Below, one piece after another: positions 34,589 to 44,737 of a stretch of DNA of 64,000 nucleotides. A program made the translations under genes and the position numbers. Within the stretch, counting starts at the first letter, position 1; each line of letters starts with the position of its first letter. The notes under the pieces were generated by a model. That model ran no database searches. It saw nothing but the letters and a program-made list of their open reading frames with translations, and was not told the origin of the DNA. The DNA comes from Bacteroidales bacterium (GTDB lineage Bacteria; Bacteroidota; Bacteroidia; Bacteroidales; VadinHA17). The DNA is taken from positions 1 to 64,000 of the forward strand of contig JARGFQ010000011.1 of the NCBI GenBank assembly GCA_029210565.1, read 5' to 3'.

Positions 34589-37500
34589 TTACATGCCTAT
34601 ATTAAAATGCAAATAAGTCCTGATCTCCCATTCATTGCCCCTGGGATAACCCGGCACTGTGGGGTCACAGACCATATCTCCGTTTACGTCTATGTTTTTC
34701 GTTGGACAGTAGCGGGGTGAATACTGGTCAAGAGAACGCCAGTTGAAGCGGATCCCTATCCGTGTCTGCGGCAGTTCAACCCATTTGGGTTTTGCTACGG
34801 TGGTCGACAGGTCCGCCTTTATCTGAAGAGGATATGTCAGGTTGAAGTCGCGGTGATAATCATAAGGACCCCAATCGTTGACCTTAACCATCGAAATCAG
34901 TTTTGCCTTTTTGAATATCATTCTGAGATCTCCGCCGTATCGACGTATCAGTCGTTCGTCGCTGCCATTTGATTCAGCAGTTCCGGCAAAGAGATTGGCA
35001 ATCAATCCCAGGTTGGGTGTTGGCTTGGAGACTATCCGTGAGTATGCTTCCCAGAGGTCGCGTGCCGGCGGAGCGCCGTCAAACGCAAAGGTTGCGCGAC
35101 CGTCTGCCAGTATACCTATGGCAGCATCCTGGGTTGTCGGATGGTGGCGGTAGACGAATCCGGCGCTGATTGCAAACGGAGCATCTTCACTCTCGTCGTT
35201 ATCCCATTCATACATCCAGGTAGCGGGAGTCGGATCATAAGTTACCAGGAACTCACCTGCCACTGTTTCCCTGTTCTGTCTTACGGCAAAGGGATCATCA
35301 AGAATGTTCCTGGCTCTTCCCGGAGCCGGCACATCTCCCGGCATCGGGCCAATAACGGGCTTCTGCCACAGGAAGTTGGGAGCAAACTGGAAATCACCTA
35401 TCAGCACGGTCAGACCGGTCAGAAAGTTAAACTGGTTTCCGCTTCCGCTGTCCTTGAGTCTCCAGCCCGTAAAGGTCTTTGTGTAGTCGGCACCCCCACC
35501 GGCAACCAGTCCCATGGCAGCCCCCTGGGCATACCAGTTGACAGGTCCGGCAGAGAGAGTCAGTTTGGCCTTGCCGCCCCAGGTGTCATTGGAATTGATT
35601 TTGTCCTCATAAACGGTATAGTTGCCTGACTCTCCTTCCACGAGCTGGAACGTCTCTCCAACTCTGGGCTGGCCTGCCCATATACCTCCAAGTTCGAGGC
35701 CCACCGGTCCTATCTGCCTCTTGATATGCAGGGTGGTCCTTCGCGTCGGGGGTGAGGGTATGGCAAATGAACTCACCGCCGGTGCCTGCTCATCAAGGTC
35801 CTCATGATAAATACCGGTCAGGTCAAATCCGGCAACCTTCCTGCTGTATTTGACCAGGACAGCAGGGTTGGCTCCCCACCACAGTTCCGGACCAAAGGCA
35901 ACCTTCAGGCCATTCAGTGCCCTCTTACCGTTAATCTCAAAGCCGAAAGGTGCCTCACCGTTGTAAATATCCATATTTGGACCGTAGTTGGCTTCCGGAT
36001 ATAATCCGAAGAAGTCGCCCTCATAGCCCCAGTGATAGTGACCGGTGCGGTAAAAGCTGGTAAGGTCAAACAGTTTGGCATTCCAGGTAAATTCAGCACT
36101 GTAAATCTTTACGCGGTTCAGGGCCGATAGCATCAGATTACCGTCATCGGTATTAACCTCGCGGGCACGGCCCCTGTTCTCATAGAAAATCTCATCTATC
36201 GGATTCTCGGCAATATTGCCGAGGACATTTATTGCAACCTTCCCCCTGAGGTTCGGTGCAGGATTTGCTTCCACATCCACATAAAACGACTGCATGTGAT
36301 CGAAGCCCAGCTCATCCGGGTATTTCAGGGCTCCCGGAACAGGGTCAACCGGAGTGGAGATCCTGTCGCCACCCGTACTGAATGACGAAAGCTCAGCCCG
36401 CAGCCCGCTGACACGTACTTTTTTCACCTGTTCGCCGACCAGTGCCGCCTTGTCTCCTCTGGCCTGCAGGACGGAACTGCTTAATTCAATTCCTGAAAAG
36501 TGCCTGTCAAGCGATTCGGGTGTGACACCGTCAGCATAGGGGTCCAGCGTATGAACCTCCTTGAGGGCATAGTATGCTGCACGGGGGTAGAGCTGATAAA
36601 GTCCCCGTTCATTTGTCGGACCCTTGGCGCAGATACCGAACCACTCCTCATTCATGTTGTTTTCACCGGCTACATAATCGTTGAGATAGCCACCGTTGGA
36701 CCAGGAGGCATGGTTGTCCTGAACATCGAGGTCGGTGGTCTGGCCAAATTTCCACCATCCGTCGCTGAACTGGAATGTGAATCCCCCGATGCAGTTTCCG
36801 GCATTACCCATGCCTGCTGCATTTCCGTAGATTTCCTTCCAGTTGTTTACCATATAATAAGCCTGCGACTGCTGATCTTCGTCATTTTCGATGGCATTGA
36901 ATGCATCAGCACCAAACTCAGTGAACATTACGGGAATGTCGAGTACTTCCTTAACTCGCTGGAATGCATCGCCAAAAGATGCTCCCCTGTACATATTCAC
37001 GCCAAATATCTCTACGTCCCTGCACTCCTCCGCAATGATATCCAGGAAAAGCAGATCACCGTTACAGATTGCCACGGGATGTGTATTATCAACATCCGAC
37101 ATCACATTCACCGCCTCATTAAAAAGCTTGTACATATCACGTGCCCTGGCAGTCGACTTTCTGTCCTCCACCGGGATATCTTCCGTCTCGGCACCCTCCC
37201 AGAAAAGTCCGTAGTTATTTTCATTACCCAGCAGAAACATGAGCAACCCTGGTGTATCCTTATAGTCGTTTACCATTTGCTTCACTTCGGAGAGCAGCAG
37301 ATCACGAACGCGCGGGTCGGAGTATTCGGTGTTCGGAACCCACTTGCCGCTCAGGGTAAGACCGTACCGCCCAAACGAATGGTTAAGCATTGTATAGATG
37401 CCATACTTCTCATAGATGTATTCAATCCATCTGGCCGGGACACCAGTGTACTGACGTACAGCATTCACACCCATATTTCTCAGAAGCGACATCTCTGCAT

Positions 37501-37735
37501 CGAGGGCAGCCTTTATGACGTCGTCAGATTGCTTCCACAGACTGTAGGTGACCGTGGTACCTATCGGGAAGTAATCCCAGTTCATGCCGTTGATCATAAA
37601 ATCCTGGCCGTTGACTGCCAGCTTAATTCCGTCATCCTGCCTTACCACAGTAACCCGGTCAGCCTGTGCATTCACGGCTGATGTTACTATAAATAAAACA
37701 ATTAGAAATCGCAGAAACAGGAGATTCTTTTTCAT
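34589..37735 (-). CDS. clan GH-A glycosidase fused to outer membrane beta-barrel
   Basis: 1048 residues from the ATG giving signal MKKNLLFLRFLIVLFIVTSAVNA (the 37795 start adds 20 residues). Residues about 25-415 form a TIM-barrel glycosidase of the GH2/GH5 type: NGMNWDYFPIGTTVTYSLW, MGVNAVRQYTGVP, acid/base Glu172 (FLLGNENNYG) and nucleophile Glu273 (MFTEFGADAFN). From about 470 on, the sequence changes to alternating amphipathic strands rich in Tyr/Trp/Gly with short turns, ending WEIRTYLHFNIGM, as in outer membrane barrels. Such a fusion would place the enzyme on or under its own pore. It is upstream of the repeat lipoprotein. The exact GH family is not recognised. Confidence 0.65.
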   Translation of the reverse strand: MKKNLLFLRFLIVLFIVTSAVNAQADRVTVVRQDDGIKLAVNGQDFMINGMNWDYFPIGTTVTYSLWKQSDDVIKAALDAEMSLLRNMGVNAVRQYTGVPARWIEYIYEKYGIYTMLNHSFGRYGLTLSGKWVPNTEYSDPRVRDLLLSEVKQMVNDYKDTPGLLMFLLGNENNYGLFWEGAETEDIPVEDRKSTARARDMYKLFNEAVNVMSDVDNTHPVAICNGDLLFLDIIAEECRDVEIFGVNMYRGASFGDAFQRVKEVLDIPVMFTEFGADAFNAIENDEDQQSQAYYMVNNWKEIYGNAAGMGNAGNCIGGFTFQFSDGWWKFGQTTDLDVQDNHASWSNGGYLNDYVAGENNMNEEWFGICAKGPTNERGLYQLYPRAAYYALKEVHTLDPYADGVTPESLDRHFSGIELSSSVLQARGDKAALVGEQVKKVRVSGLRAELSSFSTGGDRISTPVDPVPGALKYPDELGFDHMQSFYVDVEANPAPNLRGKVAINVLGNIAENPIDEIFYENRGRAREVNTDDGNLMLSALNRVKIYSAEFTWNAKLFDLTSFYRTGHYHWGYEGDFFGLYPEANYGPNMDIYNGEAPFGFEINGKRALNGLKVAFGPELWWGANPAVLVKYSRKVAGFDLTGIYHEDLDEQAPAVSSFAIPSPPTRRTTLHIKRQIGPVGLELGGIWAGQPRVGETFQLVEGESGNYTVYEDKINSNDTWGGKAKLTLSAGPVNWYAQGAAMGLVAGGGADYTKTFTGWRLKDSGSGNQFNFLTGLTVLIGDFQFAPNFLWQKPVIGPMPGDVPAPGRARNILDDPFAVRQNRETVAGEFLVTYDPTPATWMYEWDNDESEDAPFAISAGFVYRHHPTTQDAAIGILADGRATFAFDGAPPARDLWEAYSRIVSKPTPNLGLIANLFAGTAESNGSDERLIRRYGGDLRMIFKKAKLISMVKVNDWGPYDYHRDFNLTYPLQIKADLSTTVAKPKWVELPQTRIGIRFNWRSLDQYSPRYCPTKNIDVNGDMVCDPTVPGYPRGNEWEIRTYLHFNIGM

Positions 37736-38223
37736 ACTATTCAGATTTGAGATTGTCCGCTTACTTGGTTGTTCCTCATGATTGCGGGCATTCATTTACA
37801 TACCTCTTACATCATGACCTGAAACAATGCACAAGTAAGTCAAAAGTTGTTCCAATACCTGCTGCATGAGAGAAAGATAAATACATCATGGGTAACCAAA
37901 ATATACATCAATACTACATCACATATTAGCTATATGCATGTTATTCATATTCTTGCCAATTATTTGACACGTCAATGGCTCAACATACAGGAACAAACTG
38001 TACATCACGAGAAGAAAGAGAGAGAGATTAAGGAAGGCCGGGAGTTTTGAACGGTGTTGTATAAACGAAGAACAGTGGGGCAGCAGATTTACATCAGACA
38101 ACAGACTGGACTGGCACAATGACCCGACTTAAGATATGCATCGGAAAATCCTCGGGACTGGCTCTCTGACACGGCTTAAGACATGTATCAGACGATCCAC
38201 GATACCAGTAAACTGACCCGTCT
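37736..38223. other. 488-base AT-rich gap with gene-derived repeats
   Basis: Between the glycosidase-barrel start and the regulator stop. The first ~340 bases are AT-rich, without a perfect TAnnTTTG on the minus strand; a CAAAATATA run near 37908 is the nearest. The last ~145 bases are degenerate 47-bp copies of the regulator 3' end (see repeat). Confidence 0.5.
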
Positions 38224-38267
38224 TCAGATTTGCATCAGATAATCCACGAGATTGGTACTCTGATCAA
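38079..38267. repeat. four degenerate 47-bp tandem copies of a gene 3' end
   Basis: Units start near 38079, 38126, 38173 and 38220, giving an exact 47-base period. Neighbouring copies agree at roughly 67-70% of positions, and the shared core is a CAGATTTGCATCAGA-like block. The last unit is the coding end of the regulator (LDQSTNLVDYLMQI-stop); the other three lie beyond its stop codon. So the coding end appears to have been copied outward and then decayed. Confidence 0.6.
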
Positions 38268-41163
38268 GTTGCAGTTTTTTTCTGAGGCGATACCTGCTGA
38301 TCTCTACACCGCGGATTGAAATATTCATCAGGGGAGCAATTTCCTTGGTTGAAACATTCATCCTCAGGTAGCTGCAAAGTCTTAGTTCCCCGGGGGTCAG
38401 TTCAGGATGCAGGTTTCTGAGGCGGGAGTGAAATTCCTGATGCACTTCATCAAAATAACGGTCAAAGACCTCCCAGCTCTTTTCATTTTGAATGTCCCTG
38501 TCAATTTTCCGGCTGATTTTTTTCAGATCGGCTACGACAGATTCATTTCTGGCATTCTGGATCAAAGCTGACAGTTCCTGTTTAAGGGAGTTCAGGAATT
38601 TATTCTTCTGTATGATGTGATAGGCAGCGGTAGTCAGCTCCTTGTTCTTATGCTTCATCTCCGACTGGAGCTTTTCGTTTTTAAGTTGTATGACTTCCGT
38701 TTCCGCCGCCAGTTTCTGTTCCTCCAGAGTCTGCTCTGTCTTTCTGAAGGCCTTGATTTGCCGCTCCTTTTCCTGTATCCTTATCCGTTCAATTCTTCGC
38801 AGATAGAAGTATACTGAGGTCAGAATGATACCAGACAGCATTATAAAATATAATATCAGTGCTTTATATGACCTGGAGAAAGGGGGTTCGACACTGAAAC
38901 AAAATTTATCGACAGAGCTGATATTACTGTATATATTTCTCGCCTTAACCTCAAAACAGTACTCCCCCTCGTGCAAATTTGTATACTCTTTGCTGTTTAA
39001 GGTAGTCCAGTCGGACCAGCTATCATCAAAACTGACCAAGCGGTAACTGTATTCGACTTTCCCGGCATTCTCCATATCCGGCGAATTATATCGGAAGGCG
39101 ATATTGTTCCAGGAGTAGGGCAAGGAAAACTGGTTCTGAATTTCATGCTTATCCAGCTGGGAGTTGCCTGAGGAATACCACAATGAATCTTCACGCTTTG
39201 AATAGACATTGACCCTGTTGATGTAAACATGCGTCTCGTCAAAATAGTTTTTATATATCGAGGGGTCATAATGAACCAGGCCTTTCTGGGTACCAATATA
39301 TATATTGGCCGGATCCCGGATAAAGATGTTGTCAAACGGTGAAACACGTGTATCGTTAAGGTCCAGAAACGGCGTCGATATTTTGGTATATGTTCCATCT
39401 TCCAGCAGCCGGAATACACCCAGCCCTTCACTGGCTGAATACCATAGATTCCGACTGTGGTCTTCCTCCAGAAGATAAATAAGCTTAAAGTCATCAAAAA
39501 AGTCATTCAACTCTTCCGGTTTGTAAAAAAGCTCTTTCTGGTCGTCAAACTGATAAATGCCCTGAGTGGTTGAGATGAAAAAATCGCCGGATCTGGCATG
39601 TAAAATGTAAGGCAATTCCTCCGGAAGGTTGCCGGAGCCCCTGTATTCATTCACAAAGATAACACTGTCAAGACTTTCATTGATATGAATATGGAAGAGT
39701 CCAAGATATCCATGGCTCATCCAAAGCCAGTTATCATCCCTGATAATCAGATCCTTTGATGAGACGTCAAACCCCTGAACTCTGTCTCTGAACTTCCATC
39801 TTCCATCCTTCCCCTTCATAAATGTAATCAACCCGTCATATGTACCACTGAGCAGTATGTTGTCATGACCCGGGATTGATTTAAAGTTCCAGACACCCCT
39901 GCTGTTTGTAAGCTTGGAGGATCTTACCCCGTCAATTGCGTAGGCTCCGTTGTGATGCCCGCACAGCAACTGCCCGTCTGCGACCGTAAGATTCCAGACC
40001 TGTCCTTCCATACCTTCAACCAGGTCATACTCAATGTTAATATGGCTTCTGAGCTTATCAAGTTCCTTTGTAAACAGACCCTGGTTGGTTCCGATATAGA
40101 ATCTGCCGTTATGAATTGCCGTTGCATAGGTGGCTGCAATATTATAATTGTCATTTATAACCGAAGTAGGGAGACTTGATTTAAGAAAATCAATCCCAAT
40201 GTCAAGTCCCAGCCAGATATTATCCTGCCGGTCAACAAACAGCGACAGAACGGTGTTGTTCTGCAAACCGTTGGATCTGCTCAGATGCTCCTGAATCTCC
40301 CCTCTCTCATTTACCACAAACAGTCCGCTCTTAATGGTTCCGAACAGGAAGGTGTTGTTGTGAACTGATCCGCAATAAAGCTTGGATTTTTTCAGCTCTT
40401 CAGAAATTTCGGTTTTCCAGGGTTGCAATTTCTGACCGGAGAGCACGAACAATCCGTTGCTCATTGTTCCGACCAAAAGGTCGTTCGCATTTGCCGGAGT
40501 CAGTGACTGAATTTCATCATGAGTGAACATACTATCATCTGAAATAGTCTGCAGTCTGTCATCCACCAGCATCCTCAGTCCCACGCCTATTTCAACGACA
40601 TAATAATTATTGTTTACATAGAAGGAATTGCCAAACCTCTCCTTTGGCCTGATAACATGAATGATGTTGTTTTTATAGATGAAAATGGATTCAAAACTCT
40701 GGAAAACGACTCCGAACCTGGTCTGGTAAATATTCCATACATCATCAAAATTCCTTGCATCTTCCGGAATAAGATGATTCAGGGAATTATAACTGATCCC
40801 CTTTCTGGCAGATCTTTCGAGCACTCCTATTTCATTGAATGCACCGACGTATAATTTTTTGTCTGCTCCGAATGCCAGCGACCTTACTACTGAATTATTG
40901 GATGCGGGAAAGGTCTCCCAGTCCTCACCGTCAAATCTCAGTATACCGTTATTATTGGCAACATAGATATTCCCCTGCTCATCATCAGCGATATTCCAGT
41001 TCTGAGTGCCCCCACTGTACTCACTTCTGCCTATATTCCATATCTCCGGGACCCCTATAGATTTAAACTGGCCGGAGAGGCTGAGCGTGGGAAAAATAAT
41101 CAGTATGAAAATTATTCTCCTGCTCCGAATGAGTACCGTGGCTGCAAATGATGGAACTGTCAT
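38224..41163 (-). CDS. membrane-spanning propeller sensor with LuxR-type HTH
   Basis: A 979-residue one-protein regulator. Order: signal/anchor (RRIIFILIIFPTLSLSG), two-component-regulator propeller repeats (about 30-680, e.g. GNIYVANNNGILRFDGEDWETF, DNIWLGLDIGIDFL), Y_Y_Y domain (about 690-760, EYSYRLVSFDDSWSDWT), one membrane helix (about 775-795), coiled coil (about 800-870) and a C-terminal LuxR-type helix-turn-helix (LTPGELRLCSYLRMNVSTKEIAPLMNISIRGVEISRYRLRKKL split across 920-970). It lacks histidine kinase and receiver domains. Family knowledge and position between susCD and glycosidase genes suggest it senses a glucan fragment in the periplasm and activates this locus. Its 3' end is repeated downstream. 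Confidence 0.88.
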   Translation of the reverse strand: MTVPSFAATVLIRSRRIIFILIIFPTLSLSGQFKSIGVPEIWNIGRSEYSGGTQNWNIADDEQGNIYVANNNGILRFDGEDWETFPASNNSVVRSLAFGADKKLYVGAFNEIGVLERSARKGISYNSLNHLIPEDARNFDDVWNIYQTRFGVVFQSFESIFIYKNNIIHVIRPKERFGNSFYVNNNYYVVEIGVGLRMLVDDRLQTISDDSMFTHDEIQSLTPANANDLLVGTMSNGLFVLSGQKLQPWKTEISEELKKSKLYCGSVHNNTFLFGTIKSGLFVVNERGEIQEHLSRSNGLQNNTVLSLFVDRQDNIWLGLDIGIDFLKSSLPTSVINDNYNIAATYATAIHNGRFYIGTNQGLFTKELDKLRSHINIEYDLVEGMEGQVWNLTVADGQLLCGHHNGAYAIDGVRSSKLTNSRGVWNFKSIPGHDNILLSGTYDGLITFMKGKDGRWKFRDRVQGFDVSSKDLIIRDDNWLWMSHGYLGLFHIHINESLDSVIFVNEYRGSGNLPEELPYILHARSGDFFISTTQGIYQFDDQKELFYKPEELNDFFDDFKLIYLLEEDHSRNLWYSASEGLGVFRLLEDGTYTKISTPFLDLNDTRVSPFDNIFIRDPANIYIGTQKGLVHYDPSIYKNYFDETHVYINRVNVYSKREDSLWYSSGNSQLDKHEIQNQFSLPYSWNNIAFRYNSPDMENAGKVEYSYRLVSFDDSWSDWTTLNSKEYTNLHEGEYCFEVKARNIYSNISSVDKFCFSVEPPFSRSYKALILYFIMLSGIILTSVYFYLRRIERIRIQEKERQIKAFRKTEQTLEEQKLAAETEVIQLKNEKLQSEMKHKNKELTTAAYHIIQKNKFLNSLKQELSALIQNARNESVVADLKKISRKIDRDIQNEKSWEVFDRYFDEVHQEFHSRLRNLHPELTPGELRLCSYLRMNVSTKEIAPLMNISIRGVEISRYRLRKKLQLDQSTNLVDYLMQI

Positions 41164-41205
41164 GAATCGGTCGAGTTCATCTCCAGGGAATAAAATTTTG
41201 AAAAT

Positions 41206-41247
41206 GAAAAAATCATTGCCTGCCCGCTCATCAGGCAGGCAATGATT
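41206..41247 (-). terminator. intrinsic terminator of the susCD operon
   Basis: A 14-bp perfect stem AATCATTGCCTGCC / GGCAGGCAATGATT with a 9-base loop. In the minus-strand transcript it is followed by TTTTTC. It starts 11 bases past the stop of the PKD lipoprotein and precedes the regulator start, so susC-susD-PKD form a closed unit. Confidence 0.85.
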
Positions 41248-41257
41248 GCATAATCAA

Positions 41258-42994
41258 CTATTTGTGGATACCCTCCACATGAGGCCCTGACAGTTCGTCG
41301 AAGTAGAATGAATGCGTACCCTCACCAACGCCGGGATTGCACATGATCCTCACCACATTGTAGAAGTCATGGTTGAAGTTGTCATCCGTGACTATGTTTG
41401 AGGTGAAGATATCACCTGTCCAGTCCCAACCTGCGCCTACACCGTTGAAGTCATACTCGGCCACTTCCCAGGTATTGTCCTTCTGGATGGTATAGATCAG
41501 ATCGTATGTTCCGGTCTGCCATGCGTTACCGCCCTTGTCTGTATTCTCAAGCTTCAGAAGTATCTGGTCACCGGCTTTGCCGTAAACCATGACCTTGAAG
41601 ACCTGCTGCAGCCTGAGGTCAAACCTGAAGCCGCTGTTGAGCTGCATATAGGCATTTGCCCACTGGTTGTCGGTCTTGGTGTAGTAAGCCACCTTTGCCG
41701 ACTTGTTTGGATACTCCTTGTACGGATTGTCAACGGTGGTGACACTGCAATCCTGTCCCAGCACCGGGAAGACCTGCACCTCACTGAAGTCGTTGTAAAC
41801 GATCATCATGTCGAGCAGGAATTCCACATAAGCCGAGTTGTTGTTGGCCAGAACAATCTGCTGCGTGCCGTTCAGCATACCGAGGCTGGAGTTGATCTTT
41901 GCTGTAACGGTGTATGTGCCTTTACGCATGTACACATGATTGACCACCTCATCCTTACCCCCGGTAACCTCATCACTGCCGTCGCCGAAGTTCCAGGTGA
42001 TACCTGTAACACTCTGACCGGCAGGTATTGAATAATCAGTTACCGAACATGACACTTCATTATCAGTCCCTTCAGTTACGTTAACCGTAAAAGATATAGT
42101 AGGTTTAACATAACCTGCAGGTATTAACTGATAATGCCAGGCATTTCCATCACCTCCTATAGCAACCATAACAAGCAGGTTTTCTTCAATATTCAGGATC
42201 TCATATTTGCCACCCACAGCTCCTACATCAAAAATTGGAAATATCGGCTTTGTACTTGTCAATGTGAGGTATGATTTTCCGCCACTTTCCTCAATAAACC
42301 AGGTTCCGGGCTCAGGAGTAAAAGTAACTTCATAATCAGTATCATTCATAACCGGGTTGCTATATGCGGGGTCAGAAGTCCTGAAATCTTTCACATAGCT
42401 CTTCCCGTTATTTACGTATGTTGCAGCAAAGCCGTCAATCTTGAAGTTGATACGATCATCATACAATACTTTAACGGCCTGTTTGGCCAGAGGAGCGGCT
42501 GACCACCACTCAAGCCCTGCGCCACCGGCAGCTCCTACACCGAGGTGACCCTGAGCCATACTGTCAAGCGCCCATGTTTTACCATCGATGTCATCTATAC
42601 CTCCAGACAGAAATATAAATTTGGGATCAGTGAATATTGAATAATCCGTTTCAGTCTGGGTCAACGTCTTGTTGATCGTTGCCATGCCGCCCCGGGTGAC
42701 AAGAGTTAACTTTACAGTGTAGTCACCCGGTAAAGAATATCGCACGATATTAGACTTTCCGCTTCCTTTGGTTCCGTTACCGAAATCCCATGAGGCAATG
42801 CCGGTAACAGCCGATGTGTTCGTTATCACAAAGTTGAACTCATCGCTTCCGGGTGCAATGGAAAAATCAAGTTGGTCAGCCGTCGGTGCTGTCCCGATAT
42901 CGGGCTTGTCCGCCAGCTGAGGTTCACAGGCAGTTATCATCAGCAATAATGCCAGGATGCCTGTTAGTCTGGGAAAATGTTTATATATTTTCAT
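41258..42994 (-). CDS. PKD-domain surface glycan-binding lipoprotein (SusE-position)
   Basis: A 578-residue lipoprotein (LLMITACEP, Cys23) directly after SusD, where SusE/SusF-like surface glycan-binding proteins lie. A PKD domain (about 40-110, SWDFGNGTKGSG ... PGDYTVKLTLVTRGG), a lipocalin-like middle (about 120-300) and a second PKD domain (about 305-385, ITWNFGDGSDEVTGG ... KGTYTVTAKIN) precede a C-terminal beta-sandwich of carbohydrate-binding type (about 400-570, ending HSFYFDELSGP). It is similar in plan to PKD proteins of known laminarin loci. No catalytic motif. Its end is followed by a strong terminator. Confidence 0.85.
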   Translation of the reverse strand: MKIYKHFPRLTGILALLLMITACEPQLADKPDIGTAPTADQLDFSIAPGSDEFNFVITNTSAVTGIASWDFGNGTKGSGKSNIVRYSLPGDYTVKLTLVTRGGMATINKTLTQTETDYSIFTDPKFIFLSGGIDDIDGKTWALDSMAQGHLGVGAAGGAGLEWWSAAPLAKQAVKVLYDDRINFKIDGFAATYVNNGKSYVKDFRTSDPAYSNPVMNDTDYEVTFTPEPGTWFIEESGGKSYLTLTSTKPIFPIFDVGAVGGKYEILNIEENLLVMVAIGGDGNAWHYQLIPAGYVKPTISFTVNVTEGTDNEVSCSVTDYSIPAGQSVTGITWNFGDGSDEVTGGKDEVVNHVYMRKGTYTVTAKINSSLGMLNGTQQIVLANNNSAYVEFLLDMMIVYNDFSEVQVFPVLGQDCSVTTVDNPYKEYPNKSAKVAYYTKTDNQWANAYMQLNSGFRFDLRLQQVFKVMVYGKAGDQILLKLENTDKGGNAWQTGTYDLIYTIQKDNTWEVAEYDFNGVGAGWDWTGDIFTSNIVTDDNFNHDFYNVVRIMCNPGVGEGTHSFYFDELSGPHVEGIHK

Positions 42995-43107
42995 TCGATT
43001 ATTTTATTATTATTTCATTGGTCGAATGGAACTTACATGAAAACAATCATAACCTCTTGCGAGTTGCTGCTCATGTAAGTTTCATCATTCTTCGATTTTA
43101 GAAAAAT

Positions 43108-44718
43108 TTATAAACCTGCGTAGGCCGGAACCATCTGCTTGAGCACACCTGCGTTCATATTCCGGATCTCGGTGGCAGGGATGGGGAACATACCCCATGA
43201 GTTAGCCTTAAAGGTGCGGTTGGCGAAGTCACCTGCGTTGGGTGTGCCTGCAGGAACTATGAAGCTGGCATTGACCATCTGCTCTGAATAGGTAAGTCCT
43301 CTCCTGAGGAGATCCCACTTTCTCATACCCTCTCCCCCGAATTCCACACGTCTTTCATGGTAGATGTCATCAAGGGTTATCGTCTCTTTCGCTGCTGCTT
43401 CACCCAGCGCCCTGGTCCTGACCCTGTTATAGTACCCTGCTGCCTTGCCGGGATTGTCGGCCAGCCATACCTCTGCTGCCATCAGAAGCACATCGGCAAA
43501 CCTGATATCCATATGGTTGCGTGGAAAGTTATGGCTCGGTTCGCCGCCTGATCCCTGATAGTCGGCACGCGCCATATACTTCCTGTTAAAGTAGCCTGTA
43601 TTCATGAACGCCCTGTTGTAGTCGGTCAGGAGAGTCTCGGCATCATAGAGGGTGACATATTTCCTCGGATCTCCGGGTTCGAATGCATCAGCCAGGCTCC
43701 AGGAGGGGATCGAAAATGACCATCCCGGGAAAACGGTAGCGTCGCCCCGGGGGTTACGTACGCCGATCCAGACGCAAGAGAAGTTGCCGTTTATGTTCCA
43801 GCCTCCCCAGTCGCCTGACTTAGCCTTATCCGAATACTGTATCTCGAGAACGCCTTCACTGTTATTCTGGTTGTCCCAGTCGAACAGGTCGGCGTAGTCA
43901 GGCACCAGGGAATACTCTTCACTGAGGATCACCTGGTCGAGTGCCGACTGTACCCATGCCTTGTTTATGGCTGTGGTTCCGTTGCTCCATTGTTCTGCTG
44001 TAAGGCCCAGTCCGCTGATGGCGCTCATACCTGTGTGATAGAGGTATATGCGTGCCGCAAGAGCCTGTGCAGCCCCTTTGGATATCCGTCCCTTTTCAGC
44101 TGCAGGTATTGTAACCGGCAGGGCAGCGACGGCATCAAGCAGATCTGTGGCAATCAGGGCAAAGATCTCATTCGGACTGCTCTGAGTGACATTCTTGTAC
44201 TCTTCCACATCGGGGAGCACCTCTGTAATCATGGGTACCCATCCGAAATGACGGACCAGGTCCCAGTAGAAGTAGGCTCTCAGGAATTTGACTTCACCTT
44301 CAAAACGTGTTTTAAGGCCGTCACTCTCCCAGGCGATATCATCCTGCTTCTGCAGATAGAGGTTTGCCCTGTAGATACCTGAATAACAACGGTTCCACAG
44401 ATCAGAAGATGAGCCATTTGTAGGTTCCATCATGAACATCTCCATATCCTGCCACTGGCTCATGTCCGAAGCATCGGAGCCGCCGCAGAAAGCATCGTCG
44501 GACCATATATCCGACATGGTGGGAACAAACTGCCAGTTCTGTACGGAGTATGCATCATACACCGCCGTGACAGCGAGGAAGGCATCTCCCTCTGTTTTGT
44601 AGTAGTTGGCTTCTACCTGGCCGGTCTTGGGTTCAAGCTCAAGGAACTCCTGTGAGCACGATGATCCTGCAACCATCACAGCCAGAAAGAAGAGACCATA
44701 TAAAATTGACTTTTTCAT
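43108..44718 (-). CDS. susD: SusD/RagB-like nutrient-uptake lipoprotein
   Basis: 536 residues from the ATG giving MKKSILYGLFFLAVMVAGSSC (lipid cysteine). It has the SusD tetratricopeptide-like helical frame: FLELEPKTGQVEANYY at the start, KFLRAYFYWDLVRHFGWVPM, ADVLLMAAEVWLADNPG and the C-terminal ITLDDIYHERRVEFGGEGMRKWDLLRRG. It forms the lid of the SusC pore and binds glucan at the surface. The gene follows susC by 19 bases. The name is used for the family; it is not the starch protein itself. Confidence 0.95.
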   Translation of the reverse strand: MKKSILYGLFFLAVMVAGSSCSQEFLELEPKTGQVEANYYKTEGDAFLAVTAVYDAYSVQNWQFVPTMSDIWSDDAFCGGSDASDMSQWQDMEMFMMEPTNGSSSDLWNRCYSGIYRANLYLQKQDDIAWESDGLKTRFEGEVKFLRAYFYWDLVRHFGWVPMITEVLPDVEEYKNVTQSSPNEIFALIATDLLDAVAALPVTIPAAEKGRISKGAAQALAARIYLYHTGMSAISGLGLTAEQWSNGTTAINKAWVQSALDQVILSEEYSLVPDYADLFDWDNQNNSEGVLEIQYSDKAKSGDWGGWNINGNFSCVWIGVRNPRGDATVFPGWSFSIPSWSLADAFEPGDPRKYVTLYDAETLLTDYNRAFMNTGYFNRKYMARADYQGSGGEPSHNFPRNHMDIRFADVLLMAAEVWLADNPGKAAGYYNRVRTRALGEAAAKETITLDDIYHERRVEFGGEGMRKWDLLRRGLTYSEQMVNASFIVPAGTPNAGDFANRTFKANSWGMFPIPATEIRNMNAGVLKQMVPAYAGL

Positions 44719-44737
44719 AGTTCTGTTGATTTGCATG

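Noticed and set aside
37847..38050. 67-codon plus-strand frame in the gap before the regulator repeats
   Set aside because: Composition is AT-rich and low complexity, no ribosome site or family resemblance.
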